Shown here: one piece after another, positions 42,160-50,876 of the stretch
Numbering within the stretch: the first letter of the stretch is position 1
Layout of the letters: every line of letters begins with the position of its first letter
Assembly (NCBI GenBank): GCA_913030605.1
Contig: CAJWEZ010000014.1
Span: forward strand, 1 to 64,000
DNA: 64,000 nt
Reading direction: 5' to 3'
Source: an uncultured Spirochaeta sp.
GTDB taxonomy: Bacteria > Spirochaetota > Spirochaetia > DSM-27196 > Alkalispirochaetaceae
The notes under the pieces: generated by a model
Databases searched by the model: none
What the model was told of the DNA's origin: nothing
Seen by the model: only the letters and a program-made list of their open reading frames with translations
Program-made: the position numbers and the translations under genes

Positions 42160-43929
42160 TCACACATGGGCGAAAATGCGACGGTAGTCGTCGCTGTGGG
42201 CCAGGAGTTCGTCGTGGTTGCCGACGTCCAGCAGGCGGCCGCGCTTGAGCAGTATGACACGGTCGGCGTGGCGGATCTGGCTCAGGCGGTGGGTGATGAT
42301 CAGCGTCGTGCGTCCCGAGGCCACCGAATGCATCGCGCGCTGAATCTCGTCTTCGGTCTGGCTGTCGATGGCGCTGGTGCTGTCGTCGAGGATCAGGATA
42401 CGCGGGTCGGTGAGAAACGCCCGGGCGATCGCCAGCCGCTGTTTCTGACCGCCGGAGAGCGTAACCCCCCGCTCGCCGATCTCGGTGGCGTAGCCGTCGC
42501 GGAACGATCGAATGAACTGGTCCGCCTGCGCCTGCCGCGCCGCCTCCTCGATCTCGCCGTCGCCGGCGTCGCGGCGGCCGAAGGCGATGTTGTCGCGGAT
42601 CGACATGGAATAGAGAAAGATGTCCTGTTCGATCGTTGAGATCTGGCTCCGCAGGCTTTCCAGGTTCCACTCGCGGACGTCGACGCCGTCGATCGCCACC
42701 GTGCCGCCGTCCACATCGAAGATGCGGTTGACCAGGCGGGCGAGGGTTGTCTTGCCGGATCCGGTCTGGCCCACGATCGCCACCGTCTCGCCGGGTTCCA
42801 CCGTGACGGAGATGTTCTGCAGCACCGGTGCGTCGCCAAAAGAGAACGACACGTCGCGGAGTTCGATCCGGCCGGTGATCCGCGCCCGGTGTCCCGCGGG
42901 GTTGTGGTCCAGCGCCGTCTCCTGCCGAATGAGCGCCAGGATGCGGCCGGCGGAGGCGAGTCCCAGCTGCACCAGGTTGAACGAGAAGATCGAGATAAAG
43001 GTGGCGAAGCGGAACGTGCCGAAGAGCCCCATGAAGCTCACGACCTGCCCCATGGAGAGGGTGCCACCGCGCCAGAGCATGAGCGCGTGAAACAGCGCGA
43101 GTCCCCAGCTCACGGCGAACGCGAGCATCGGCCAGTAGCGCGCCTGGACACGCCCCTGCTGCACGAAGTAGTCGCGAAACGCACGGGCGCGACCGACGAA
43201 CTTGTCGATCTCGTAGTGCTCCTGCACGTTGCCTTTCACCACCTCGATCCCGCCGATCGCCTCCGCCAGCGTGCCGTTCATCTCGCCGAACTCCTCGCGC
43301 TGTGCCAGGCTCACCGGCGCCAGGCGGCGGTTGTAGTCGCGCACCGTGACCACCAGCAGCAGGGTGAAGACCAGCGGGACCAGCCCCAGGCGCACGTCGA
43401 TGAACAGGATCATGGCAAAGGGCACCAGCAGCGCCAGCGACGAGTCGATGATCAGCATGAGCCCCGGCGAAAACATCATGTTCAGGGCGCGGACGTCGTT
43501 GGTGGCCCGAGCCATGACGTCCCCGACCCGCTGCGCCGCGTGAAAGCTCTGACTCTTTCCCAGGAGGCTGGTGTAGAGCTCCTCGCGGCTGTCGCGCTCC
43601 ACCCGCTGCGCCAGAAACTCCGTTGCCACGTTCCGCGCCAGCCCCGTGATGCCCTGCGTCAACGCGGAGACGGCCACGATTCCCGCTACCGCCAGCAGTT
43701 CCGGAAGACGCCAGTCGCTCCGCGACACCACGTCGAACCCGCGGCCGATGTACAGCGGCACATTTCCATAGGCGAAGTTGTTCACGACCGCGGTGACCAC
43801 CACCGTCAGCGGCAGCCACCAGTAGCGGAGGCTGTGCGAGACGATCCAGCGGACCGGAGAACGGGTGTCGAATCGATGGAGGTGCTCCAGGTGAAACTCC
43901 CGGGCACCGTGCTGCGGCTGGTTGCGCAT
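42160..43929 (-). CDS. ABC exporter subunit A (degenerate catalytic site)
   Basis: A 589-residue half-transporter with six helices and an ATPase domain. Walker A is GQTGSGKT and the signature LSGGQKQ is canonical, but Walker B reads LILDDSTSAID, with Asp replacing the catalytic Glu. In a heterodimer this Asp faces the altered ISLGQ signature of the partner, forming one degenerate ATP site; the other site (LSGGQ here, Glu in the partner) is intact. This matches the asymmetric TM287/288 and BmrCD type. ATG 43929 follows GAGGAG; an upstream in-frame ATG is unlikely. Confidence 0.92.
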   Translation of the reverse strand: MRNQPQHGAREFHLEHLHRFDTRSPVRWIVSHSLRYWWLPLTVVVTAVVNNFAYGNVPLYIGRGFDVVSRSDWRLPELLAVAGIVAVSALTQGITGLARNVATEFLAQRVERDSREELYTSLLGKSQSFHAAQRVGDVMARATNDVRALNMMFSPGLMLIIDSSLALLVPFAMILFIDVRLGLVPLVFTLLLVVTVRDYNRRLAPVSLAQREEFGEMNGTLAEAIGGIEVVKGNVQEHYEIDKFVGRARAFRDYFVQQGRVQARYWPMLAFAVSWGLALFHALMLWRGGTLSMGQVVSFMGLFGTFRFATFISIFSFNLVQLGLASAGRILALIRQETALDHNPAGHRARITGRIELRDVSFSFGDAPVLQNISVTVEPGETVAIVGQTGSGKTTLARLVNRIFDVDGGTVAIDGVDVREWNLESLRSQISTIEQDIFLYSMSIRDNIAFGRRDAGDGEIEEAARQAQADQFIRSFRDGYATEIGERGVTLSGGQKQRLAIARAFLTDPRILILDDSTSAIDSQTEDEIQRAMHSVASGRTTLIITHRLSQIRHADRVILLKRGRLLDVGNHDELLAHSDDYRRIFAHV

Positions 43930-44111
43930 GGGCTCCTCTCGTGATTGGCGATACAACCTACTCCGCCGGCGGAATCGCGGCAAGCGCGTGGGCACGGTAC
44001 CCGGCGGCGCAGGCTGTCGGACGGCGGGTTCGATCGTGTGGTGCGCACCGCCTGCGGCCTGTGAGCAGACACCTTCGCGAGTGTCGAGAGTTATCAGAGG
44101 TCTCTGACCTA

Positions 44112-44141
44112 TTGGCTCCAGGCGGTATTTGCACGTACAAT
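44112..44141 (+). promoter_or_regulatory. Predicted promoter of the membrane GGDEF gene
   Basis: TTGGCT (44112-44117), 18-bp spacer, TACAAT (44136-44141). Transcription would start near 44148, so the GGAGG ribosome site at 44148-44152 would sit at the very 5' end of the mRNA. The 227-bp gap before this gene holds no other supported gene. Confidence 0.45.
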
Positions 44142-44156
44142 TGACGCGGAGGTGGG

Positions 44157-45278
44157 GTGAAGGCGACGCGGACGGGAGCAGGAAGGCTGTCTCGAGATCA
44201 TCAACTCGCGCTCATACTGCTCGTCGCGATGATCACAGCGATCTTCATCGGCCCCTTCGCGGTGTTCCGCCTCCTCCAGGGGAATCTGCCGGCAGCTGTG
44301 CTGGATGCGATCCTGGTGGCCGCCGGCGCCTCGGCCGCCGTCCACGCCTGGCGCACCGGGCGTACCCGCGGCCCCGGTATCACCATGTCCGTTGTACTGA
44401 CCGCCGCCGCCGCGCTGGTACCGGTGTTTCTGGGTCTCGACGGGGCGGTCTGGATATTCCCGATCGCGCTGTTTGTCTTTTATCTTGTCGTTCCCTGGAT
44501 CGCCCTGGTGATGGTGCTCGCGGTTCTCCTCTCCTACGTTCTGTTCGAGGTCTGGAGTCCCGGAATGGTCTTCACCGGCGCGAGTCAGATGGTGTCGTTT
44601 CTGTCCGCGGGCGCCGCAACGGCGATCTTCAGCTATTTCTTCGCGCGCCAGGCGGGGCAGCAGCGCGACCAGCTCGTGCGCTGGGCCACCAAGGATACAC
44701 TTACCGGGCTGTTCAACCGACGAAACCTCGACGAGGAGCTCAGAATCGCGCTCGCCGGACGTGACCGCCACGACATCCCGCACGCCCTCATTATTCTGGA
44801 CCTCGACAACTTCAAGGAAGTGAACGACCGGTGGGGCCACGCGGAAGGTGACCGCGTTCTCGTCGAACTCGCCAACCTGATTCGATCGTCCACCCGTGCC
44901 GGCGACCGTGCCTTTCGTTACGGCGGTGACGAGTTCGTGATCCTGCTGCCGAGCACCGACTGCGACGGCGTGCAGGGATTCGCCGCCAACCTGGTGCGTA
45001 CCGTGTCCGGCGTGCTCCGCGCCGGCGGGTATCCTGTCACCGTCTCGGTAGGGGCGGCGGTTCTCTCCGAACACGACACCGCCGAGACCTGGAATCGCAG
45101 TGCCGACCGCGCGCTCTACGCCGCAAAACAGGGGGGACGCAACCGTGCCGTTGTCGCCGGTCCCGGCGCCGGCATGGATCGTGAGCTGATCGACGTGTCG
45201 GGACCGGATGTCCCGTCTCCTGACCGGCCCGCGTCCGCCCTGGGCCCGTCGGTTCCCGATCGCCTCGTGGGATCGTGA
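44157..45278 (+). CDS. Membrane-bound GGDEF diguanylate cyclase
   Basis: A 373-residue protein with about six helices in the first 175 residues and no recognisable periplasmic sensor, then a GGDEF domain starting ATKDTLTGLFNRRNLDEEL. The catalytic YGGDEF lies near residue 256 and is preceded at the correct spacing by the I-site RAGD, so it should be active and feedback-inhibited. The C-terminal 35 residues are disordered Pro/Asp-rich sequence. The start is GTG 44157 with GGAGG 4 nt upstream. Divergent from the ABC exporter. Confidence 0.9.
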   Translation: MKATRTGAGRLSRDHQLALILLVAMITAIFIGPFAVFRLLQGNLPAAVLDAILVAAGASAAVHAWRTGRTRGPGITMSVVLTAAAALVPVFLGLDGAVWIFPIALFVFYLVVPWIALVMVLAVLLSYVLFEVWSPGMVFTGASQMVSFLSAGAATAIFSYFFARQAGQQRDQLVRWATKDTLTGLFNRRNLDEELRIALAGRDRHDIPHALIILDLDNFKEVNDRWGHAEGDRVLVELANLIRSSTRAGDRAFRYGGDEFVILLPSTDCDGVQGFAANLVRTVSGVLRAGGYPVTVSVGAAVLSEHDTAETWNRSADRALYAAKQGGRNRAVVAGPGAGMDRELIDVSGPDVPSPDRPASALGPSVPDRLVGS

Positions 45279-45284
45279 CGCACC

Positions 45285-45296
45285 GCGGCCGGCCGC
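45285..45296. terminator. GC palindrome after the GGDEF gene
   Basis: GCGGCCGGCCGC is a perfect 12-bp palindrome 7 bp after the stop, flanked by GCACC (45280-45284) and GGTGC (45301-45305), which can extend the stem imperfectly. No T-tract. Confidence 0.35.
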
Positions 45297-45320
45297 ATCC
45301 GGGTGCACCGGATCGATTCC

Positions 45321-45349
45321 TTGCGTTCTGAACGATTCCCTTCTATAAT
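45321..45349 (+). promoter_or_regulatory. Strong predicted promoter of the outer-membrane-protein gene
   Basis: TTGCGT (45321-45326), 17-bp spacer and a consensus TATAAT (45344-45349). The leader of about 16 nt carries AAGGAAA at the correct distance from ATG 45372, so this is a conventional Shine-Dalgarno start. Confidence 0.7.
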
Positions 45350-45371
45350 TTGATATAACAAGGAAAAGTAA

Positions 45372-48206
45372 ATGTCTCGCAAAAAAGTGGAGAAAACAAA
45401 CCTCCGCCGGGAGAGGTGCGTCCTCGCACTGCTGCTCCTGGTGGTCTGTGTCGGTCCCGTCGGCGCGCAGGACGCGGCCGGCCGCGTCCGCGTGCACGTG
45501 CTTCCCGTCGCCAATCGCAGCGGGAACGGGCAGTTCGACGCCGTCGCCGAAACCGTGACGGGGACGGTGGCACTGACGCTGCGACTCCTGGACGCGTACG
45601 GGCTCTCCGTCGGACCGGCGCCGGAAGAGGTGCGTACCCGGCTGGCATCGGATGATCCGGAGGTACGCAGCGCAGCCCTCGCCGACCTTGCCGCGCAGCT
45701 CGATGTGGAGAACGTCGTCTTCGGCGACGTTCTGCCTCCGAGCGAATCCGACGTTCCCCGCATCCGCCTCTCCGTGTTCGACCGACTGACCGGGGCGATC
45801 ACCGTCGACGAGGAGCGGCGTCCCGACAGTCTGTTCGACGTCTTCGCCGCTACGGACACGCTGATTGCGGATGTCCTGTCCGGCTTTTCCGGTCGCCGCG
45901 TCGCCTTCGGCACGATCCGCATCGAACCGCAGGTCACCGGCGACGGTGAGGGGCCGGCGTACGAGGTAACTCTGGACGGCGAACCGATGGGGGCCGGGGT
46001 GCGCTCGATCGATTCTGTCCTGACCGGCTCGCACCGTGTCGTGATCGCCGGGACCGTCCTCCGCGAACGTCGGGTCTTTCTCGACCAGCTCGTTTCCGTG
46101 GAGGAGGGCACGGTCACCCGGCTGAACGTGTCGCTGCCGTCGGTGACCGCCGCCGAGGAAGCGGCTGCGGTGGCGCAGCGGCAGGCTGAGGCGGAACTCT
46201 CCGCGATCCTGTCGCAGCTCGCGTCGATTTCGCAGCAGCTGTCCGACGAGCGGCGGCAGATCGAGGCCGCCAGCCGTGACACGATCCGGGAGATCGCCGA
46301 CGGCTGGAGTCCCGTGACCGCCGGCGTGGGGATCGCGGCGCGCGCCTTTCTCAACGCGGAGTCGTATCTCGATCCGGTGGCCGTACGTGCCGCCGCCGGC
46401 GAGGTGGGCCGAGCCGCGGCGGCACTCCATCTGGCGCGGGGACGAGCCCTGCTGGCGGTCAACGCCCGGGACGCCGGCGTTGCGGAGTTCTCAGGCGCCG
46501 CCGAGGTGGCGACCCTGTTTGGGGCCGACGATGTCTGGGGATCCGCCGCCACGGTGGACGACGTTCTCGGCACGTGGGCCGCCGGTACGGTGCGAAGGGA
46601 GCGCCGACCGCGAACGGTGTGGCCGGTGGCGCTCGTTGCGGCGTCAGTGGGCATCATAGCGGGGAACACCGTCACCGAGGCGATCGAGCAGTCAGCTCAA
46701 GGACAAGCAGTTCCAATGGTGCCGGTACTTTTCGCGACGAGTTTTGCGGTGCTCTGGAACAGCCTCGACTGGGACGGTGCCGGTGCCGCCCGCGCGCTGC
46801 GCCGGTTTGGCCGCAGAGGGGATATTGAGACCACCGCCGACATCTCAGTATCGAAATGGGAGATCGATGTGGGCTTGGCGGCAGTGCTTGTGGAAACCGA
46901 GTGGGTGGTGCAACTCGGGGACGCGGCGTTTCCATTGTCCCCCATACTTCTCAAGGAGCAAGGGCAAAGACTGACCCCTGCCCTCACGGTGCGCCGTCGA
47001 CTCGCTCCTGGTCATGCGGTCGAACTTGACTATACGCCGTCGATTGGCACGCAGGCGTCGACCGCGGTGTTCACGGCAGAAGAATGGACGGCCATCGACG
47101 CAGTTCCGCTTTCTCCATCTCAGGAGGAGAGTGCCATCCCGGGGTACACTGGAATGCAAAGTGCAACTCCGATTGACCTGTCTGTGCATTGGAGCTATAG
47201 CCGCGTGGGCACGTGGTATCTTCGGACGGGGATCGGTTACTCGTGGGCTTTGCTAGGCCCGTCGGATCAGTTCTCCAACGACGAACAGTTGCAGGCTGCG
47301 GAACGAGTGTTCGGTACTAATCCGCAGCTATCTATTTGGTCATGGAAGTTCGGCGTCGGAAGGCGAATCGGCTTTGATGCTGCCGCGAGCCGTTCCGAGC
47401 CCCGGCCGTGGCACGTTTCCGCGCAGTACCGTTTGGATGCGTTCCGGCCGCCGGGTCAGATGGACTCCGGGGAGCTGCTTTATTCCCACGGTCTTGAAGT
47501 TCAGTTGAAGCGTTCGATCTCCCTCGCAGCCTCTACCGTCGCCATGGGAAGTGATGCCCGTGTGGCGGTCGCGGAATCACCGCCGGAAGAGCTGACGCCG
47601 CAGCGTGCGTTGGATCGTCACCGTTGGCGCTGGCGACCGTCGCGGCTGGCGTTGTTTGCAGACGCCGGCGGTTTGCTCTCCGGCGGCGCTCGAACCGGTG
47701 TCGAGGTCTTTCTCGGCTCGCGCTGGAGTGCATCGCTGTATGTCAGAATGGGAGCCGGACCAAACATCTATGATCAGACGCTGGACGATACCGTCCTCTG
47801 GCCCGCAGTTTCCACGAGATTCTACCCGATGGGGACCCGAACCACCGACGGACGGCCGCGCGCGGGATGGTTTTTGGGCGCTGCAGGAGAGTACAGCGAC
47901 TTGACCAATGCGAAGCACGAGATCGGTACCGCAGATCCCTCCGGTATTCTAGACACCTTGCAGATAACCGGTGACCAGTTATTCGTGCTCCGGGTAGAAG
48001 GAGGCCGCCGCTTTCGGGTGGGCCGCAGCGGGTTCCTGGATGTGGGCGGGCAGATTGGTCGCGGCTTTGGCGTCGTTCGCGAGGAGGGCATTCGGTACGA
48101 TGGCGATCTGAATACCGTGACGAACGGAGGAGAGATGGGGGGGAACAAACTCGAAAAAATCTGGTGGCCTTCCCTCGTCCTTGCCGCCGGGGTCGCCGTG
48201 TATTGA
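45372..48206 (+). CDS. Predicted outer-membrane beta-barrel protein with N-terminal TolB/CsgG-like domain
   Basis: A 944-residue exported protein. The signal peptide ends VCVGPVGAQ. Residues about 35-200 resemble domains that open CsgG/TolB-like lipoproteins (VRVHVLPVANRSG, later DVENVVFGDVL), followed by a PEGA-like segment (YEVTLDGEPMGAGVRS), a coiled coil (about 265-310) and a helical part. From about 470 the sequence alternates like transmembrane beta strands and ends VLAAGVAVY, with the terminal aromatic typical of outer-membrane barrels. Function unknown; an envelope scaffold or pore is plausible. The 3' third appears less GC-rich than its neighbours by eye. Confidence 0.7.
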   Translation: MSRKKVEKTNLRRERCVLALLLLVVCVGPVGAQDAAGRVRVHVLPVANRSGNGQFDAVAETVTGTVALTLRLLDAYGLSVGPAPEEVRTRLASDDPEVRSAALADLAAQLDVENVVFGDVLPPSESDVPRIRLSVFDRLTGAITVDEERRPDSLFDVFAATDTLIADVLSGFSGRRVAFGTIRIEPQVTGDGEGPAYEVTLDGEPMGAGVRSIDSVLTGSHRVVIAGTVLRERRVFLDQLVSVEEGTVTRLNVSLPSVTAAEEAAAVAQRQAEAELSAILSQLASISQQLSDERRQIEAASRDTIREIADGWSPVTAGVGIAARAFLNAESYLDPVAVRAAAGEVGRAAAALHLARGRALLAVNARDAGVAEFSGAAEVATLFGADDVWGSAATVDDVLGTWAAGTVRRERRPRTVWPVALVAASVGIIAGNTVTEAIEQSAQGQAVPMVPVLFATSFAVLWNSLDWDGAGAARALRRFGRRGDIETTADISVSKWEIDVGLAAVLVETEWVVQLGDAAFPLSPILLKEQGQRLTPALTVRRRLAPGHAVELDYTPSIGTQASTAVFTAEEWTAIDAVPLSPSQEESAIPGYTGMQSATPIDLSVHWSYSRVGTWYLRTGIGYSWALLGPSDQFSNDEQLQAAERVFGTNPQLSIWSWKFGVGRRIGFDAAASRSEPRPWHVSAQYRLDAFRPPGQMDSGELLYSHGLEVQLKRSISLAASTVAMGSDARVAVAESPPEELTPQRALDRHRWRWRPSRLALFADAGGLLSGGARTGVEVFLGSRWSASLYVRMGAGPNIYDQTLDDTVLWPAVSTRFYPMGTRTTDGRPRAGWFLGAAGEYSDLTNAKHEIGTADPSGILDTLQITGDQLFVLRVEGGRRFRVGRSGFLDVGGQIGRGFGVVREEGIRYDGDLNTVTNGGEMGGNKLEKIWWPSLVLAAGVAVY

Positions 48207-48216
48207 CCTTGAATGC

Positions 48217-49317
48217 ATGGACCATGCGCAGCCGCCGGTCAAGCCGATCGTCAATATCATCGCGGGGTTCCTGGGGGTCGGAAAGACCACGGCGATCAAC
48301 AACCTGTTGTCGCAGCGCCCGACAGGCGAGCGCTGGGCGGTGGTGGTGAACGAGTTTGGCGATGTGGGGATCGACGGTGCACTGACCGCGGCAGCGGCGA
48401 CAGCCGGGCCAGGCGCCGACCCGGGGGACGCCCGCGCCGCCCGCGCTCACGGCACTGCCGGCGCCCACGCCACTGCCGACGCCGACACTCCATCCGCCGA
48501 CGCTCCCGACATCACCGTCCGCGAGGTCCCCGGCGGCTGCATCTGCTGCACCGCCGGCGTCGGTTTCCGGGACGCCCTTGTCCGGCTGATCCGCCGGGAG
48601 CGGCCGCACCGCATCCTGGTGGAGCCCTCCGGCGCCGCCCGGGTGGGCAGCGTCCTGGATGCCCTGCGCGATCCCGGTATGGCCGGGGCGATCGACCTGC
48701 GCACCACGGTCACGCTGGTGGACCCCGCCCACTGGAGCAGCGATCGCCACCGCACGAGCGATACCTACCGCGACCAGATCGAGGCCGCCGATGTGCTCCT
48801 CGCCAACCGGGGCGACCTCTCGTCACCGGAGGCTACGGAACGGTTTCTGCGGGAGGCCGCGGAACTCTTTCCGCCGAAGCGTGTGGTGGGCTCGGTGGAG
48901 CACGCGGCGGTGACGGCGGATACACTGGATCTGGTGGGGGACGGTGCGACCGGTGCCGACGCCACGCGGCCTCCGGTGTTGGGGTTCGTCGCGATCCGCC
49001 CGCTGGAGCGCGCGCTGCACGACCACGGCGCCACATTCCGCACGGTGGGCGTGCGCATCGAACCCACGGTGATCTTCAACGACCGGGCCCTGGCGGACTG
49101 GATCGCTGATACCCGCCTTCGCCGCGGTGTCTTGCGGGTGAAGGGCGTGTTTCGCACGGCGGGGCAGTGGGTGGCGTGGAACGCCACGCCGCAGGAACAG
49201 TCGCTTGCCGCCACCTCACACCGGCGCGACTCGCGGGTGGAGCTGGTCCTGGAGCGCGGCATGTCGGACTACGATGAGGCGGCTCTCGAGACCGAACTCC
49301 GCGCACTCACGGTCTGA
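48217..49317 (+). CDS. CobW/COG0523-family GTPase metallochaperone
   Basis: A 366-residue G3E GTPase. Walker A is GFLGVGKTT near residue 17, followed by VVVNEFGDVGIDG, the family metal motif GGCICCT (Cys at 108, 110 and 111) and the C-terminal CobW domain (LRRGVLRVKGVFRTAGQW). Between the switch region and the Cys motif lies an Ala/Asp/His-rich low-complexity insert (about 55-95) not seen in typical members. These proteins deliver Zn, Co or other metals to targets. The start is uncertain: ATG 48217 fits the family, but no ribosome site is visible. Convergent with the M20 hydrolase gene. Confidence 0.88.
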   Translation: MDHAQPPVKPIVNIIAGFLGVGKTTAINNLLSQRPTGERWAVVVNEFGDVGIDGALTAAAATAGPGADPGDARAARAHGTAGAHATADADTPSADAPDITVREVPGGCICCTAGVGFRDALVRLIRRERPHRILVEPSGAARVGSVLDALRDPGMAGAIDLRTTVTLVDPAHWSSDRHRTSDTYRDQIEAADVLLANRGDLSSPEATERFLREAAELFPPKRVVGSVEHAAVTADTLDLVGDGATGADATRPPVLGFVAIRPLERALHDHGATFRTVGVRIEPTVIFNDRALADWIADTRLRRGVLRVKGVFRTAGQWVAWNATPQEQSLAATSHRRDSRVELVLERGMSDYDEAALETELRALTV

Positions 49318-49383
49318 ATCCCTGCGGCACGCGGCCCCCGGGAACCGGCGGCGCCGGCGCCGGGTCGTGCCCCCCCCCGGCCG

Positions 49384-50673
49384 TCAGCTCCCGCTGCGGA
49401 CCACGTCCGCAACGAGCTCCGCGGCGGCGGCGATATCCTCGACGCGACTGAACTCGTCGGGGTTGTGGCTGATGCCGTCACGGCTCGCGACGAACACCAT
49501 CGCCGTGGGGACGGCTCCGGCGATCATGGCGGCGTCGTGGAGCGCGCCGCTGGGGATTACCGGGAGCGTCCGGCCCCGCGCCGCCGCGGCGTCCACCAGT
49601 GCGCTCACAACCTCCGGCGCCAGCGGGCTCGGCGCCACGCGCTCACTGCGTTCGATACCGACAGACAGTCCCCGACGCCGGGCCACGCCGGTCACGATCT
49701 CTCGAAGGCGCGTCTCACCTCGGTCCAGGAGTTCCTCCTCCTGCGCCCGGAAGTCCACGCTCATCTCCACACGGCCGGGAATGACGTTCACCGCCCCGGG
49801 TGCGACCTGCAGGCGCCCCACCGTCATCACGGTGTGGCGGAGTTCGCGGTCGAGCTCCCGTCCCAGTGACTCGCAGGCGGCCACGATCTCGGCGGCACCG
49901 GCCAGGGCGTCTCGTCGACCGGGCATGCCGGTGGACCCCGCGTGGTTGGCCTGGCCGGTGAGCGTGATTTCAAACTGCCGGCGGCCATTGATGCGATCCA
50001 CGGCCGCGATCGCCTTGCCGCTGTCCCAGAGGCTCAGGCCCTGTTCGGCGTGAACCTCGATCATGCCGACGTAGCGGTCGGGGTCCAGCCGGACGGTCCA
50101 GTCACCGCCTCCTCCACCGGCCGCATCGCCGTACGCCGCGCGCAACCGGTCGGGATCCAGCCCGTGGGGAAGCCCCGCCTCCGCCGCGGTCTGTCCGTGC
50201 CGATTCCGGAGCCGGCCGAGCACTTCCGGATCCTGATGTCCCGCCCACAGCCGGCTGCCCAGCATGCCCAGATTGAACGTCGTTCCCTCCTCCTCGGCGA
50301 ACACGACAAGCTCGAGCGGAGCCTCGGGAAATGCGCGGATGATTTCGAGTGGTACCACGACACCCATGACGCCGTCGTACTTGCCGCCGGATGGCACGGA
50401 ATCGATGTGCGAGCCGGACAGCCAGACCCGACGCTCCCACCCCACCGATCGGTGGCGGATATGGACGTTGCCGGCGGCGTCGGTCCGCGCCTCGGCCCCG
50501 GCGCCCTCCGCCTCGGCGATCACGTAGTCGCGCGCCGCCCGCCACGGCGTCGAAAAGGTGGGGCGGCTGTAGCCGAGGACGGCGCTGGACTCCGGGCCGT
50601 CGCCGTCGGCGTGCTCGGAGAAGCGCGCGATCTCCTCGATGTCTGTCGCGATGCGGTTGGGATCGATTGGCAT
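49384..50673 (-). CDS. M20-family amidohydrolase (N-carbamoyl-amino-acid hydrolase/allantoate amidohydrolase type)
   Basis: A 429-residue binuclear-metal hydrolase. Metal ligands are visible in order: GSHIDSVPSGGKYDG (His and Asp), FAEEEG (Glu), VHAEQG (His) and a final SHNPDEF (His). GRRQFEITLTGQANHAGSTGMPGRRDAL is the dimerisation domain signature of the HyuC/AllC/AmaB group. It hydrolyses N-carbamoyl amino acids, allantoate or similar ureido compounds. ATG 50673 follows GGAGGA. It is divergent from an Opp/Dpp-type importer, which may supply the substrate. Confidence 0.9.
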   Translation of the reverse strand: MPIDPNRIATDIEEIARFSEHADGDGPESSAVLGYSRPTFSTPWRAARDYVIAEAEGAGAEARTDAAGNVHIRHRSVGWERRVWLSGSHIDSVPSGGKYDGVMGVVVPLEIIRAFPEAPLELVVFAEEEGTTFNLGMLGSRLWAGHQDPEVLGRLRNRHGQTAAEAGLPHGLDPDRLRAAYGDAAGGGGGDWTVRLDPDRYVGMIEVHAEQGLSLWDSGKAIAAVDRINGRRQFEITLTGQANHAGSTGMPGRRDALAGAAEIVAACESLGRELDRELRHTVMTVGRLQVAPGAVNVIPGRVEMSVDFRAQEEELLDRGETRLREIVTGVARRRGLSVGIERSERVAPSPLAPEVVSALVDAAAARGRTLPVIPSGALHDAAMIAGAVPTAMVFVASRDGISHNPDEFSRVEDIAAAAELVADVVRSGS

Positions 50674-50876
50674 GTGGTCCTCCTCACTGCGGCCGCCGCC
50701 GGCGCAGTCCGAGCACCACACCCCGGTCGCCGCCGCCGTAGTTCGATCCTACCGTCGTCGTGGCGGATACGACAATCGTGCACGAAGAGTGAAAGATTAT
50801 GCATCAACGATGGAATTTTACTTGCTTTATCGGCTATTCGGCTGATAAGCTACCGGCCATTCATGAAGGAGGTTCC

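Noticed and set aside
42152-43819. Extension of the second exporter gene upstream to about 43819
   Set aside because: It would overlap the first exporter subunit in another frame and adds Arg/Gly-rich sequence; ATG 42151 has a ribosome site.
43941-44144. 67-codon plus-strand frame between the ABC exporter and the GGDEF gene
   Set aside because: Arg/Ala-rich without pattern, no promoter or ribosome site, and it covers the GGDEF promoter region.
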